Shown here: positions 25,740-35,212 of the stretch, piece after piece | Layout of the letters: each line of letters starts with the position of its first letter | Numbering within the stretch: position 1 is the first letter of the stretch | NCBI RefSeq assembly: GCF_020193655.1 | Contig: NZ_JADYVE010000003.1 | Coordinates: forward strand, 1 to 64,000 | DNA: 64,000 nt | DNA from: Ensifer sp. IC3342 | Lineage (GTDB): Bacteria > Pseudomonadota > Alphaproteobacteria > Rhizobiales > Rhizobiaceae | Reading direction: 5' to 3' | The notes under the pieces: generated by a model | What the model was told of the DNA's origin: nothing | Databases searched by the model: none | The model's input: only the letters and a program-made list of their open reading frames with translations | Program-made: the position numbers and the translations under genes

Positions 25740-27902
25740 CTACTCGGCGGGCGAAAAATGGAAGAGCGTGAACGCGTTGACATAGGTGTATTCGGGTTTG
25801 CCCGGGTCATGGGTTCGCCGATAAACCGGGCCGCAGCGGGGCCGCCCGAGTAACACGTTCTCGCTCTGCTCGCACAGCATGTCCCGATCGACGAAGGCGG
25901 TCCCGGTTGCGATCTGTGTCGGGGTTCGGAAAGCCGTCTTGCCATCGCGGCCAAGTTGCAGGAGAGCCGGATCGCCCGCGCCTGTCTGTCCCTGCCATGT
26001 CCGCCCGAAGGCCAGGCGGGAGATATCCGCCCCACTCAGCCTGTCGCGATCCTCGCCGCGGAAGTCGAAGGGCCATTCGGGAAGGCCGGCGTCGCGCATG
26101 GCTTCGAGGACGCGCTCGAGGTCCTGACCATTGCGAAAATGGGCATAGAGAACGCGCCAGGTCTCGACGGAAACGACGGGGACGGTACGGCGGGCTTCCC
26201 CCGCCGCGTCGCGGGCCTCGCTCAAACGACCGGCGCGAGCGTAGGCCGCGGCGAGTAAGGCATGAGTATCGATGAGGCGCGGTGCCTCGGCGCGGGCGCG
26301 CTTCAGCGTTTCAATCGCCCGGGCGTAATCCCCATGCAATAGGAACGCCAGTCCCGCGACCAGCCGTTCGCTCGTTGAGAGGCTCGGGTTGAGCCGCTGC
26401 GCGGTCTCGATTGCAGCGACAGCCTCGGCGTGGCGGCCGGCGAAAGTGAGGACGAGGCTCAGCGCCGCATGGGCCTCGGCGTCGCTGGGCCCCAGCGCCA
26501 CGGCCCGCCCGGCGGAAGCGAGTGCCTCCTCGTATCGGCGATCCACGACCTGAAGAATGGCGAGGATGCCATAGGGCCGCGAGGATTCCGGGTTCAGCTC
26601 CAGCGCGCTTCCGGCCTTCTCATACGCCCGTCTCCTAGCCACGGGGCCTGGCAGAACGTTGTCATAGTCGAGGCGCCAGACATAGACCGCGGTGCGCGCA
26701 TCCGCCGCATGCGCCTCGGCGAAGGAGGGATCGAGCGTGGTCGCTTTCGCGTAGAGCTGCAACGCTTCCCGCAGCAGGCCGGTTCTCTCCGCCTGCTCGC
26801 CGCGGAGATAGTAGTCATAGGCTTCGAGGTTCGTGGTCGGCGGCCGCGCCAACTGACCTTGCTCCGACGCCGTCGGCTGCACCCCGAGAGCCTCGACGAT
26901 ATGGCGGACTACTTCGTCCTCCACGGCGAAGACATCCGAGGCGCTGCGGTCGAACTCCTCGGCCACCAGATGGTCGCCGGTCGCCGTATCGATGAGCTTA
27001 GCATTGACATGGATCCGGTCGCCGCTTCGCCGGACGCTGCCTTCCACCACATAGCGGACACCGAGGTCGCGCGCGATGTCCTGCACGACGACCGGCCGGC
27101 CCTTATAGGTGAAGACAGAATTGCGAGCGATGACGACCAGTCCCGACAGCTTGGCGAGGTCGGTGATGAGATCGTCAGTGATCCCATCGGCGAAGTATTC
27201 CTGTTCGGAGTCGCCGCTCAGGTTTGCAAACGGCAGGACGGCGACGGACGGCCGCTCAGGCGGCATAGACATCTGCCAGACCACGAACATCGCGACGGCG
27301 GCGGTCAACACCGCTCCAGCCACTGCCAAGATCAGGAGCCGAGCGCCAACCTTGCGCGTTGTGCCGGCAACTCTTCCCGCTGCCCCAGCATCGAGTAGGA
27401 CGCGATAGACGCGCACCGGATCGGCGATGTTCTTGAGGTGTTGCTCACCGAGATAGGCAAAGCCCACATCGGCCTTGTGAATGGCTTGATCGAAGGCGGT
27501 GCCAGAGATCATCACGCCGCTGGGATCGGCGATCGTCTGCAATCGGTCGGCAATGATCACGCCCTCGCCGTGGATGTCGTCGCCCTCTACGATCACGTCG
27601 CCAAGATTGATGCCGATGCGAAACGCAAGCCGACGGTCGGCCGCAACGCCGACGTCGCGCTCGGACTTGGCGCGCTGGACCTCAACCGCGCAGCGCACCG
27701 CATCGACCACGCTGTGGAACTCCACCAGCAGCCCGTCGCCCATGGTCTTGACCAGCCGGCCATGGTGTGCGGCGATTCTCGGCCCGAAGACCTCGCGCAG
27801 ATCGGCTTGGAAGCGGGCACGCGTGCCTTCCTCGTCGGCTTGGCTCAGGCGGCCATAGCCCACGACGTCCGCGATTAGGACGGCGGCGAGCCGACGCTCC
27901 AT
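25740..27902 (-). CDS. Class III adenylate/guanylate cyclase with TolB-like and TPR domains
   Basis: 720 residues. The cyclase domain (about 1-170) has the first metal Asp in IADVVGYGRLS, the second in KTMGDGLLVEF, and GINLGDVI. One membrane helix (about 188-212) follows, then a TolB/FlgO-like region (RPSVAVLPFANLSGD, GVRYVVEGSVRRSGDRI, about 217-345) and TPR repeats (about 365-600). A C-terminal extension with several Cys (MLCEQ, RPRCGP) looks like a separate module. Such proteins are numerous in rhizobia and make cAMP in response to unidentified cues. It converges with the YHS gene. The active-site residues look complete. Confidence 0.88.
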   Translation of the reverse strand: MERRLAAVLIADVVGYGRLSQADEEGTRARFQADLREVFGPRIAAHHGRLVKTMGDGLLVEFHSVVDAVRCAVEVQRAKSERDVGVAADRRLAFRIGINLGDVIVEGDDIHGEGVIIADRLQTIADPSGVMISGTAFDQAIHKADVGFAYLGEQHLKNIADPVRVYRVLLDAGAAGRVAGTTRKVGARLLILAVAGAVLTAAVAMFVVWQMSMPPERPSVAVLPFANLSGDSEQEYFADGITDDLITDLAKLSGLVVIARNSVFTYKGRPVVVQDIARDLGVRYVVEGSVRRSGDRIHVNAKLIDTATGDHLVAEEFDRSASDVFAVEDEVVRHIVEALGVQPTASEQGQLARPPTTNLEAYDYYLRGEQAERTGLLREALQLYAKATTLDPSFAEAHAADARTAVYVWRLDYDNVLPGPVARRRAYEKAGSALELNPESSRPYGILAILQVVDRRYEEALASAGRAVALGPSDAEAHAALSLVLTFAGRHAEAVAAIETAQRLNPSLSTSERLVAGLAFLLHGDYARAIETLKRARAEAPRLIDTHALLAAAYARAGRLSEARDAAGEARRTVPVVSVETWRVLYAHFRNGQDLERVLEAMRDAGLPEWPFDFRGEDRDRLSGADISRLAFGRTWQGQTGAGDPALLQLGRDGKTAFRTPTQIATGTAFVDRDMLCEQSENVLLGRPRCGPVYRRTHDPGKPEYTYVNAFTLFHFSPAE

Positions 27903-28269
27903 ACCTAGTCCTTCGTGAGAGCGACCACACGGCTATCCACGCAAGGTTACGCCGAGCGATTGGCAAACGCGAGTGCGCCGAAGATTGAGCTGAAAGATTG
28001 ACGCGGTTTGTAGGTTGATACTAGCGGACGTAGTGGTCAGCGCTGCCTTTTCGATCTCTGTGTGAGAAGGTCGGCTTAGGGTTCGTCAGTCAGGGACCTC
28101 GGACCTACCGGATCGAATGTCCGCTATCGCTTTTTTGGACGCCAGAAACTGCCGGTGGGCCGTCGGCCCCATTTTCACCCTCAGCTAATGGCGCCTGCCC
28201 ACGTCTGCCAAAGTTGACACGGTGAATGCCCATGCGCAAAAAGTCCTCGGTATCGGGAGGCGACTGCGC
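27903..28269. other. Intergenic, degenerate repeat-like DNA
   Basis: No gene is recognised. A segment near 28,120-28,180 (GAATGTCCGCT, then GGCCCCATTTT) is loosely repeated at about 31,355-31,415. Such fragments are common next to rhizobial cyclase genes. Confidence 0.45.
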
Positions 28270-28425
28270 ATGACGGATTCGCAACTAACTGCGGAGGTTC
28301 TCCTGAACCTCGGCTTCGTCGACGTAGGCAAATGGCAGCCGAAAGGAGATTCCATTGCCAGCGAAGGCGACACCGTGCATGGCAGTGTGGTCGATCCGCA
28401 TACTATAGAGTTACTTGCCGGGTAG
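28270..28425 (+). CDS. Short hypothetical protein, possibly the N-terminus of a lost gene
   Basis: 51 residues starting MTDSQLTAEVLLNLGFVDVG; GGGAGG lies ten bases before the ATG. The amino-acid pattern looks like real coding sequence, loosely like the region ahead of GIY-YIG nuclease domains, but the frame stops before any domain would begin. It may be a 5' remnant, in keeping with the decayed surroundings. Confidence 0.3.
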   Translation: MTDSQLTAEVLLNLGFVDVGKWQPKGDSIASEGDTVHGSVVDPHTIELLAG

Positions 28426-28589
28426 CCGGGGCATTGTTGGCGCGACGAGCGGTTGGAGGCGTTGCCGCACTCGTTGAGCCGGCTAGGTTGCTGCAGGTCG
28501 CTACTACCGCCGGGTTGTTACAGAGGGCTCAGCAGAAGCTGATCCAGCTTGCCGCACCGCTCGTCATTCCCCCCGAAGCGTACGGCGAG

Positions 28590-28787
28590 TAACTGCAATT
28601 GGGCTGCGACGCGAAGACTATGGCACACACTCGCTTCGACGCACCAAAGCCGCGAGGATCTACAAAGCGACGGGCAATCTTCGCGCAATCCAGATTCTGC
28701 TCGGACATACCACGATCGAGAACGCGGTCAGGTAGCTTGGTGTGGACATCGAGGATGCGCTAACTAGCGGAGCATACAGAGATTTGA
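28590..28787 (+). pseudogene. Tyrosine recombinase copy 3, 3' fragment with catalytic Tyr mutated to stop
   Basis: About 200 bp match the last third of recombinase copy 1, beginning at the codons for TAIGLRREDYG and keeping HSLRRTKAA and LLGHTTIENAVR. The catalytic Tyr codon (TAC in copy 1) is TAG here, and a 2-bp deletion follows in the codons after IEDAL. The 5' two thirds are missing. The 3' flank, including a hairpin at 28,793-28,818, also matches copy 1, so the two share a more recent ancestor than either does with copy 2. Confidence 0.85.
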
Positions 28788-28824
28788 AAGAGTGCGGCCC
28801 CGAACCCAGCGGGGCCGTGCCTCT

Positions 28825-29217
28825 TTGGGCAAATGTTTCCGGTTTTCGGCGGCGACGACACTGGAGGTAGTGGTTGCGCCATGAACGGACATTCCTGGTT
28901 CACAAGTTCATTTCGCGGAATGCCGCAATGGAACGGACCGCTCTGTATGACAAGATCGCCGCTGCATCGGTCCGGCATCCGGCAGCAAACGTCACCAGAC
29001 TTGAGCCACGTCTTCCACCGTCTGGACGCCGTTACTCGCGATGAGCCAATCGCGGGGAGCATTTCAGCGATAGCTCAAGCGACCTTCGTGTTGGCAACTT
29101 TGTCGGAGAGGCCGCGAGATGGGCTTCCACGCAGCACAATTCCGAAAGTCGTCGCGACATGCTGCCGGGAACGCCCCTCACCGATAAGCGATCGGTTCTC
29201 GAGGTCAATCCAACCCG
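28825..29217. other. Intergenic, nothing recognised
   Basis: Open frames on both strands are short and lack family features. The stretch lies between the recombinase fragment and the 3' end of the second cyclase gene. Confidence 0.45.
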
Positions 29218-30975
29218 TCAATCCAGGCCGGCTCGGGCAAGTCCCTCGATCAGGCGCGCCCGATCCTCGGCGCGGACGAAAGAAGATGTTGCTCCGACCG
29301 CGTCCCGGGAGATGTCAGGGACGAGCGACTTGAGCCGTCCGAGCAAGTCCGTGGCAGCCTCCTGGTTGTCCAGAAGTCCGGCACAGGACGTGCCGATGAC
29401 CAGCGGAACCGCGTGGCCGGACCGCAAGCGATGCGCCTCCCGTGCATAACTCAATCCAAGCTCGTAATTCGCGCCCTGGAAGTAAGCCATGGCGTAGTAG
29501 AACTGAAAGTCGCCGAGAAAAGCTTCGCGCGGGCTCAGTCTGAGGGCGTAGTCGATGCAAGGAATGGCGTCCGCCGCGCGGCCCCCGTTGGCATGCGCAA
29601 GTCCCAACTGGCCGTGTGCAAACGCGGAGTTGGGGTTGATCGCGACAGCCTGGCTGATCGCTGCCATCGCCAGGACATTGTCACGCGTCGCAAAGGCTAT
29701 CATCGCCTGCGCAAGGTAAGCCCACGGTTCCTTATCGTCCGCGGCAATGGCTTGTTGGACGATATCCCTGGCAAGGGCCAGGGCGTATCCCATGTCCTCC
29801 CACCCCTGGAACGCGCGCCACACCGTAATCCAACCTTTCATGGCGAGCGCCTGGGCATAATCGGGAGCCAGTCCGATTGCCCGATCGAGCAGGGGGAGCA
29901 TCTTCCGGCTGCTCTCCTCAGACAACTGGGAACACAGGAACACCGCCCGCACGACGCATTCCCAGGCATCAAGGCCATGATGCGGCTTGGGGCTTTCGCG
30001 GGCATGCTCTGCCGCCAGGAGTTCCGGCCCGATGCGGCCGACGACGCTTGCGGTGATTTCGTCCTGAATGACGAAGATGTCGCCGAGGTCGCCGTCGTAC
30101 CTCTCGGCCCAGAGATGGGCTTCGGAGGCCGCATCGATGAGCTGCGCGGTCACCCTCACGCGGTTGCCGGACTTGCGGACACTCCCCTCGAGAACATAGC
30201 GGATCCCGAGTTCGCGCCCGATGGCGCGCACATCCACGGGCTTTCCCTTGTAGGTGAACATCGTGTTGCGGGCGATCACGAAGAAGCCCTTGAGCTTGGA
30301 TAGCGCGGTGGTGATGTCCTCGGTGAGGCCATCGCTGAAGAAGTCCTGCTCCGGGTCGGCACTCATGGTGTTGAACGGCAGCACGGCAATGGATGGTCGG
30401 TCCGGAAGTGCGGGCCTGGGCGATGCCGTTCGTGCGGTCGTCCCTTCCAGAAGGGGGCGGTACAGTCGCACCGGCCGCTCCATGTTCTTGAGCGCGCGTT
30501 CGCCGAGGTACTCGTAGTCGCAGTCAAGCTTGCCCTGGAGGTGATCGTACGCCGTGCCGGAAATGCAAATGCCGCCTGGATCCGCCAAGGTCTGGAGGCG
30601 GGCCGCGATGTTGACGCCATCGCCGTAGAGATCCCCATCAACCTCGTGGATCACATCACCGAGATTGACGCCGATCCGGAAGATGATACGTCGGCCCGTT
30701 GGGATATCGGTCTGGTTCTCAGCAACCCCCTTCTGGATGGCGAGCGCGCACGCGACGGCATCGACGACCGAGCCGAACTCCACGAGCGCACCGTCGCCCA
30801 TCAGCTTGACAATACGGCCCTGATGCTCGGCCAGCAGCGGATCGATCACCTCCCGGCGCAGAACCTTCAGGGCCGACAACGTCCCAGCCTCGTCATGTTC
30901 GACGAGGCGGGAATAGCCGACGACGTCAGCGGCCAGGATCGCGGCCAGCCGCCGCTCCGCTCTTGCAGTCGCCAT
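29218..30975 (-). CDS. Class III adenylate/guanylate cyclase with TolB-like and TPR domains, second paralogue
   Basis: 585 residues from ATG 30,975, preferred over an ATG 78 bp upstream because GAGGGGGAGA precedes it and the cyclase fold starts at once (ERRLAAILAADVVGYSRL, Asp17). The second metal Asp is in KLMGDGALVEF. The TolB-like region starts at about 195 (RPSIAVLPFNTMSAD) and contains GIRYVLEGSVRKSGNRV; TPR-like helices follow. Unlike the paralogue at 25,740 there is no clear membrane helix between cyclase and TolB-like parts, so this one is probably soluble. It ends with about 55 helical residues and no Cys-rich tail. Confidence 0.87.
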   Translation of the reverse strand: MATARAERRLAAILAADVVGYSRLVEHDEAGTLSALKVLRREVIDPLLAEHQGRIVKLMGDGALVEFGSVVDAVACALAIQKGVAENQTDIPTGRRIIFRIGVNLGDVIHEVDGDLYGDGVNIAARLQTLADPGGICISGTAYDHLQGKLDCDYEYLGERALKNMERPVRLYRPLLEGTTARTASPRPALPDRPSIAVLPFNTMSADPEQDFFSDGLTEDITTALSKLKGFFVIARNTMFTYKGKPVDVRAIGRELGIRYVLEGSVRKSGNRVRVTAQLIDAASEAHLWAERYDGDLGDIFVIQDEITASVVGRIGPELLAAEHARESPKPHHGLDAWECVVRAVFLCSQLSEESSRKMLPLLDRAIGLAPDYAQALAMKGWITVWRAFQGWEDMGYALALARDIVQQAIAADDKEPWAYLAQAMIAFATRDNVLAMAAISQAVAINPNSAFAHGQLGLAHANGGRAADAIPCIDYALRLSPREAFLGDFQFYYAMAYFQGANYELGLSYAREAHRLRSGHAVPLVIGTSCAGLLDNQEAATDLLGRLKSLVPDISRDAVGATSSFVRAEDRARLIEGLARAGLD

Positions 30976-31659
30976 GGCTGTCTCCCCCTCAGGAGATCCG
31001 CCGGATGAAGCCCAGGCGATTGACGCGACATGCACCATCGGGCTGCCCGACACCGCGACCGTGCTGGTTCATGATACCACTGAGACGGTCATGTGGCGAC
31101 GCTTCACGAGAGTGCCGCCTTCAACAGGAACAGGATCCGCGAAGCGGTCAATGCAAGGTCTGTTGCGGTCCAATGGAAGGACGGCGTCATTCGAAGGAAG
31201 GTCCGTTTTCGGGACTTCAAACCCACTTGCGCGCTGAACTTGCCGAAGCGGTTTCTTCCGTCGTTGGCGGTGGGAACAATCGCTCCGTCAGCCACGTGTC
31301 TCAACCTCAGGATGGTCCGGAGTGGGTCAGGTCACGACGATGCCCACGCCGACCTGAATGTCCGCAACTAAAGACCTGCGGCCGGAAGCTGCCAGTCCGC
31401 TAACGGCCCCATTTCGGAAATGATGCTTCGCGCCTTCTCTATTCAGCCGTCTAGGCAAACTTTTCCGTCCCCCGGAACCGGACATCGCGGGGAAGAAAAT
31501 GTAGGTCGTGGTTGCGCCAAGTTCAGACCTTGGCATCGGGCGGCCATGTGTCCGGTTTTCGTGTTGCACCGCCTAGCAGCGGACGGTCGGCAGTCGGCCC
31601 CCTTAACCTTGAATTAACGCATTCATCCAGCGGCCAATGGTGGCCGAAGGAGAACTCAA
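30976..31659. other. No gene recognised; leader of the intact recombinase at its right end
   Basis: Short frames only. Positions 31,355-31,415 echo the repeat near 28,120. The last 30 bases carry GCGGCCAATGG and GAAGGAGAAC, matching the leader of recombinase copy 1. Confidence 0.45.
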
Positions 31660-32370
31660 ATGGGTATGGCACAATATGATCCTGCTGCACTGGGTCGCCC
31701 GGCATGGAACGCCAGCCGGGAGGTCGGCGTAAAGAAGCCGCTGAAACAGCGGCAGATTTGGGCAATTCGTTTCTTCCTCGATAGAGAGGGCCGGATGCGA
31801 GACCGGGCGCTATTTGATCTCGCGATCGACAGCAAGCTACGAGGCTGCGATCTCGTGAAGATCAAGATCGGAACTCTCGTCACAGGCCAGGAGATCCGCA
31901 CACGAGCAATGGTCATCCAGCAGAAAACAGGGCGCCCTGTACAGTTCGAGATTACGGCGGAGGTTAGGGCAAGTTTGCTCGCTTGGCTTCAGCGAAGAGG
32001 GGGCACTATAGATGACTTCGCGTTTCCGAGCAGAGTCGATCATTCTGATCATCTCAGCACCCGGCAATATGCCAGGCTGGTCGATGAGTGGGTCACTGCG
32101 ATTTGGCTGCGTTGTGAAGATTACGGCACGCACTCTCTTCGGCGCACGAAGGCTGCGATGATCTACAAAGCCACCGGAAACCTTCGAGCGATCCAGATCC
32201 TGCTCGGCCATTCCAAGATCGAGAACACGGTCAGGTATCTCGGCGTCGACGTTGAGGACGCCCTTGAACTTGCCGAGCATACAGAGCCCGTACTGGGCGA
32301 TGCCGTTCGTGCAGCGGCATCGTCAACTCGAGGGAGCGGCTACGCGCCTCCAACTCGGTCGCTCAGGTAG
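31660..32370 (+). CDS. Small tyrosine recombinase/integrase, intact copy 2
   Basis: 236 residues. All catalytic residues of the tyrosine recombinase family can be placed: Arg61 (KLRGCDL), Lys89 (QQKTGRP), His158 and Arg161 (HSLRR), His184 (LGHSK) and Tyr193 (VRYLGVD). The N-terminal arm/core-binding domain is very short (about 45 residues), much smaller than phage integrases or XerC/D. GAAGGAGAAC precedes the ATG. It stands alone, with no excisionase gene. Two decayed relatives lie at 16,907 and 28,590. It may be a solo recombinase that moves or inverts local DNA; its target site is not evident. Confidence 0.87.
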   Translation: MGMAQYDPAALGRPAWNASREVGVKKPLKQRQIWAIRFFLDREGRMRDRALFDLAIDSKLRGCDLVKIKIGTLVTGQEIRTRAMVIQQKTGRPVQFEITAEVRASLLAWLQRRGGTIDDFAFPSRVDHSDHLSTRQYARLVDEWVTAIWLRCEDYGTHSLRRTKAAMIYKATGNLRAIQILLGHSKIENTVRYLGVDVEDALELAEHTEPVLGDAVRAAASSTRGSGYAPPTRSLR

Positions 32371-32805
32371 CGTGACCAAACTCCTAAAAGCGGACACGCC
32401 CCAAATGCGGTCAAAGCTCAGCGCCATATCCTCTTGCGCCTGCTCAGTCGCGTCTGCGGTCATCGCCGGCAGTTCTCTGATTGTGGTGGAATCCATCGCT
32501 ACTGTACCTCGGTCTGTTCTGAAACCTTGCCGGCCGGACTTTCTCACCGAGTCCGCCAGCGGCGAATTGCGTTGGCAAAGTCAGGCCCGGCGCTAAGCCC
32601 CAAGCTGCGCCGACCACGGTAAAAGCTCAGTAAGCGTCCGGCGAGGTGATTTGGCGGCAGGGTGAACTTCGGCTGAAGTCACGGTATAAGGACCCTCAAT
32701 AACAATCCGACGTTGGCGATATCCGACTTCGAACTGATGAGCGTCTCGATGAAATGGACGAAGTTAAAGCAGCTTATTGAAGCCCGTTTTGCTCCAGAGG
32801 CTAGC
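32371..32805. other. Intergenic, nothing recognised
   Basis: No frame has a plausible product. The stretch separates the recombinase from a truncated TniQ-like frame and may contain the lost 5' part of the latter in decayed form. Confidence 0.45.
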
Positions 32806-33515
32806 GGTCGGGTGCAGATTCATACGACGCGATACCGCCATGCATTCTCGGTGCTGAGCGCGTCACCTTAGAAATCATTATCAACGAAGGCCTCATCAAG
32901 CCTTGTGTCGAACCCGCCAGGAACGGGATTGGTCGCTTTTTCTCTCGCACGGAGGTCAACGAGCTCTTCGTCTCGATCATGCCCCGAACGCCCCTATCAG
33001 ATACCGATGGGCTTTTCCGCTTCAGGTCAGCGGTCAGAAGGTCGAAAGCTAAGCAGAGCGAGGTGCTTCGACTGCTAATGGCTGGAAAGCTCCAGCGCGT
33101 CGGCATCGCCGCCGAAACTCACGGAATCCAAGCGTTACTGTTGGACCCTAACGAGATCGCAAATCATACTACCCTTCCAGAACATGGCTGTCTGTCTTTC
33201 CGTCGAGCCTCGGAGGAGCTGGCGACTACCAGCACCGTGGTGAAGGCGTTGGTCGTTGGCGGATATCTGAAAACTCGAGTCGAGCGATGTGCCCGCACCC
33301 GCATTCCAAATGAAGTCATCGATCCGTTGGAGCTCGAGCGATTTCGCTCGGAATTCATTTCACTCGACCAGTTCGCCAACGAACACAAAGCCGCTCGGCG
33401 GAACCTCAGGCAAACTCTATCTGAGATCGGCGTCGAACCGGCATTTCCGCCAGAAAAGGTACGCGCTACCTTCTATCGCCGCGCAGACGTCAGTGGTTGG
33501 TCTAAATCGGTTTAG
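32806..33515 (+). pseudogene. C-terminal remnant of a TniQ-like helix-turn-helix protein
   Basis: The frame is open from just after a TAG at about 32,803 to the stop at 33,515 (about 235 codons) but has no start near its beginning; the first ATG, 32,979, lies inside conserved sequence. The protein has two MerR/excisionase-like helical repeats (VTLEIIINEGLIKP, then LSFRRASEELATTSTVVKAL) and an ending (FISLDQFANEH and, later, ATFYRRADV) like the C-termini of TniQ-family transposon proteins. The 5' part is gone. TniQ proteins act in target choice of Tn7-like elements, so this may be a transposon scar. Family assignment is moderate. Confidence 0.45.
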
Positions 33516-34025
33516 CCTGTCCCAACCCAATTTGGTTGTAACTGTCAAAAAGGCTTTTGCCCTCTCAACTCATAGGATCGCGTGCATTGGGCATGGCGTC
33601 GGTCGGGAGTGCGTTCGCGACCAACGACTTATCTCGCCGATGAGCTTTACGTGCCGGCAGCAACTCAGGGAAATTCGCCGCAACGTCTTTTTGTGTCAAA
33701 TCGATCTGTCATTGTGTCATGGACAGTGGCGCGGGCCTACTCGAAAGCACGCGTTTCCAGGCCATATTGTGTCAAACTCATTGTCGCGCCACATGGGTGC
33801 CGCCGGTGCCTCGCAGCAGAAGAAAAGGAAAGTCAGAGAGCGGCCATTTGGCCGCTCTTATGCGTTATATCGCATGTCTGGTAAGGATTATTTGCGACAC
33901 TGACGTCGCGCGGCTCCGGGACGGAGCTGAACAGCCTCTGCCGGCAACGAATGCTGCCCTAGCCCAAACTCGCTGAATGGAGGTCCCCGCCCCTAATCCG
34001 CACGAGCCGTGGAAGGGAAACGACA
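33516..34025. other. Intergenic with one hairpin
   Basis: No gene is recognised. AGAGCGGCC and GGCCGCTCT (33,837-33,858) form a 9-bp stem with loop ATTT, not followed by a T run on the plus strand. Confidence 0.45.
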
Positions 34026-34490
34026 ATGAGCGATATCGACGGCAAAGAGTTCGTTCTTGCAGGCGTCGTCATGAAATGCCTGCTGTCCGGAGGACAGACG
34101 GCGGGGCAGTTCTGCCTCTTCGAGAACAAGAGCGACGGAAACACTACGACGCCGATCCATGTCCACGCCAAGGACGACGAGACGGTTTACATCATCGAAG
34201 GCGAAATGACTGCGGTGATCGACGGCCAGCCTCGACACGTGACAGCAGGCGAGAGCATCTTCCTGCCGCGCGGCATTCCGCACCAGCTCGTGAACAAGAG
34301 CGGTAATCCTTGCAGATATGTCTTGATCGGCACCCCCGCTCTGTTCGACCGGTTTATCGAGCAAGCTGGCCACGAACTTCAGCCGGGCGAAGTCGCCGAA
34401 CCGCCGACACCCGAGGAGATCGAGCGCCTGCGCGAGGCTTCGCCAAGGTTCGGCATCACTTTGCTCTCGGATTGGCCCCAGCCCAAGTGA
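34026..34490 (+). CDS. Cupin domain-containing protein
   Basis: 154 residues with one cupin_2 barrel at about 15-115. The metal-site motif 1 is TPIHVHAKDDETVYIIEGE (two His and one Glu), and motif 2 is PRGIPHQLVN (fourth His). The C-terminal helical tail (TPEEIERLREASPRFGI) resembles that of quercetin-dioxygenase-like rhizobial cupins. No enzyme partner is adjacent. It could be a small dioxygenase or isomerase; the sequence does not say which. It is the last gene before tRNA-Ala. Confidence 0.83.
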   Translation: MSDIDGKEFVLAGVVMKCLLSGGQTAGQFCLFENKSDGNTTTPIHVHAKDDETVYIIEGEMTAVIDGQPRHVTAGESIFLPRGIPHQLVNKSGNPCRYVLIGTPALFDRFIEQAGHELQPGEVAEPPTPEEIERLREASPRFGITLLSDWPQPK

Positions 34491-34759
34491 CGCAGCGTCC
34501 TGGGCATTAAGACGCCTCTGACGAAGAGGCCAATCTCGCTCACCTTCGGGTCGCGAGGGGCGATGCTGGTCTCGATGCCCCTCCGGACCAGAATCAGTGG
34601 AACGATCCGTCGCCTCGCGAAACTCGGTGCTTTCGAAACCAACCTACGGACTGCCGAAAGCCGTACCACTCCCACAACACGGCGCTGTGATTCACAGCCC
34701 GGATTTGGTGCACAGGCACTGGCGTGCCCCGCGGATTTCTCTTATACACTTCAGCTAAT

Positions 34760-34835
34760 GGGGTCGTAGCTCAGTTGGGAGAGCGCCGCAATCGCACTGC
34801 GGAGGTCGAGGGTTCGAATCCCTTCGACTCCACCA
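34760..34835 (+). tRNA. tRNA-Ala (anticodon CGC)
   Basis: 76 nt including an encoded CCA. Acceptor stem GGGGTCG/CGACTCC contains the G3-U70 wobble that defines alanine identity; anticodon stem CCGCA/TGCGG encloses loop ATCGCAC with anticodon CGC (reads GCG); the T arm is GAGGGTTCGAATCCCTT. Discriminator base A. It marks the transition from accessory DNA on the left to core chromosome on the right. Confidence 0.97.
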
Positions 34836-35101
34836 AAGCTTTCCTGTCCAGCCCGGAGACATACGTAACAGAACGTACCTAAGACATGGGTTCTCGCACC
34901 GACGGCGCAGGTGCCCCGGAACGTCGATATGGCTCGACCCTTCGAGTTTCGGGCGCGGCTCTTCTGTAAAAGCTCGACTTCGAGGGCTTCAGCGAAAGCG
35001 CCTTTCTGGCCAAATGTCGGCTATTGCGGTCTGACAGGCTTTGGCGATTTGCCTGATCCCGTGTGGCTGCCGTCGGCGACTCTGCCGATGCGTCCCAACA
35101 A

Positions 35102-35212
35102 TCACCGCGGCGGGACGATGCCTTGGTAATACTCCCCTTCCCCTCCGACGTAGACGGTTTGGGAGCACGCAGCGAGAGTGGCGACTGCGAGCAACAACAG
35201 GATCTTGCGCAT
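35102..35212 (-). CDS. Very small lipoprotein A
   Basis: 36 residues, too short for ordinary gene calling. It starts MRKILLLLAVATLAAC: a positively charged start, a hydrophobic run and a lipobox (LAAC, Cys16), so the mature lipoprotein has only 21 residues. Its tail GEGEYYQGIVPP closely matches lipoprotein B 260 bp upstream. CGAGG lies four bases ahead of the ATG. Conservation of both signal and tail between two copies is good evidence that it is translated. Confidence 0.65.
   Translation of the reverse strand: MRKILLLLAVATLAACSQTVYVGGEGEYYQGIVPPR

Noticed and set aside
28833-29333. Frame after the recombinase fragment as a possible transposase
   Set aside because: No transposase motif or inverted-repeat ends could be found, and the frame runs into the antisense of the cyclase gene.
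1-34759. A second copy of the tRNA-Ala 3' end that would mark the other end of an island
   Set aside because: Reading by eye found none, but a computed search would be needed to exclude a degenerate one.
34836-35100. Possible third lipoprotein or attachment site right after tRNA-Ala
   Set aside because: No lipobox, no repeat of the tRNA 3' end and no sensible frame could be seen.
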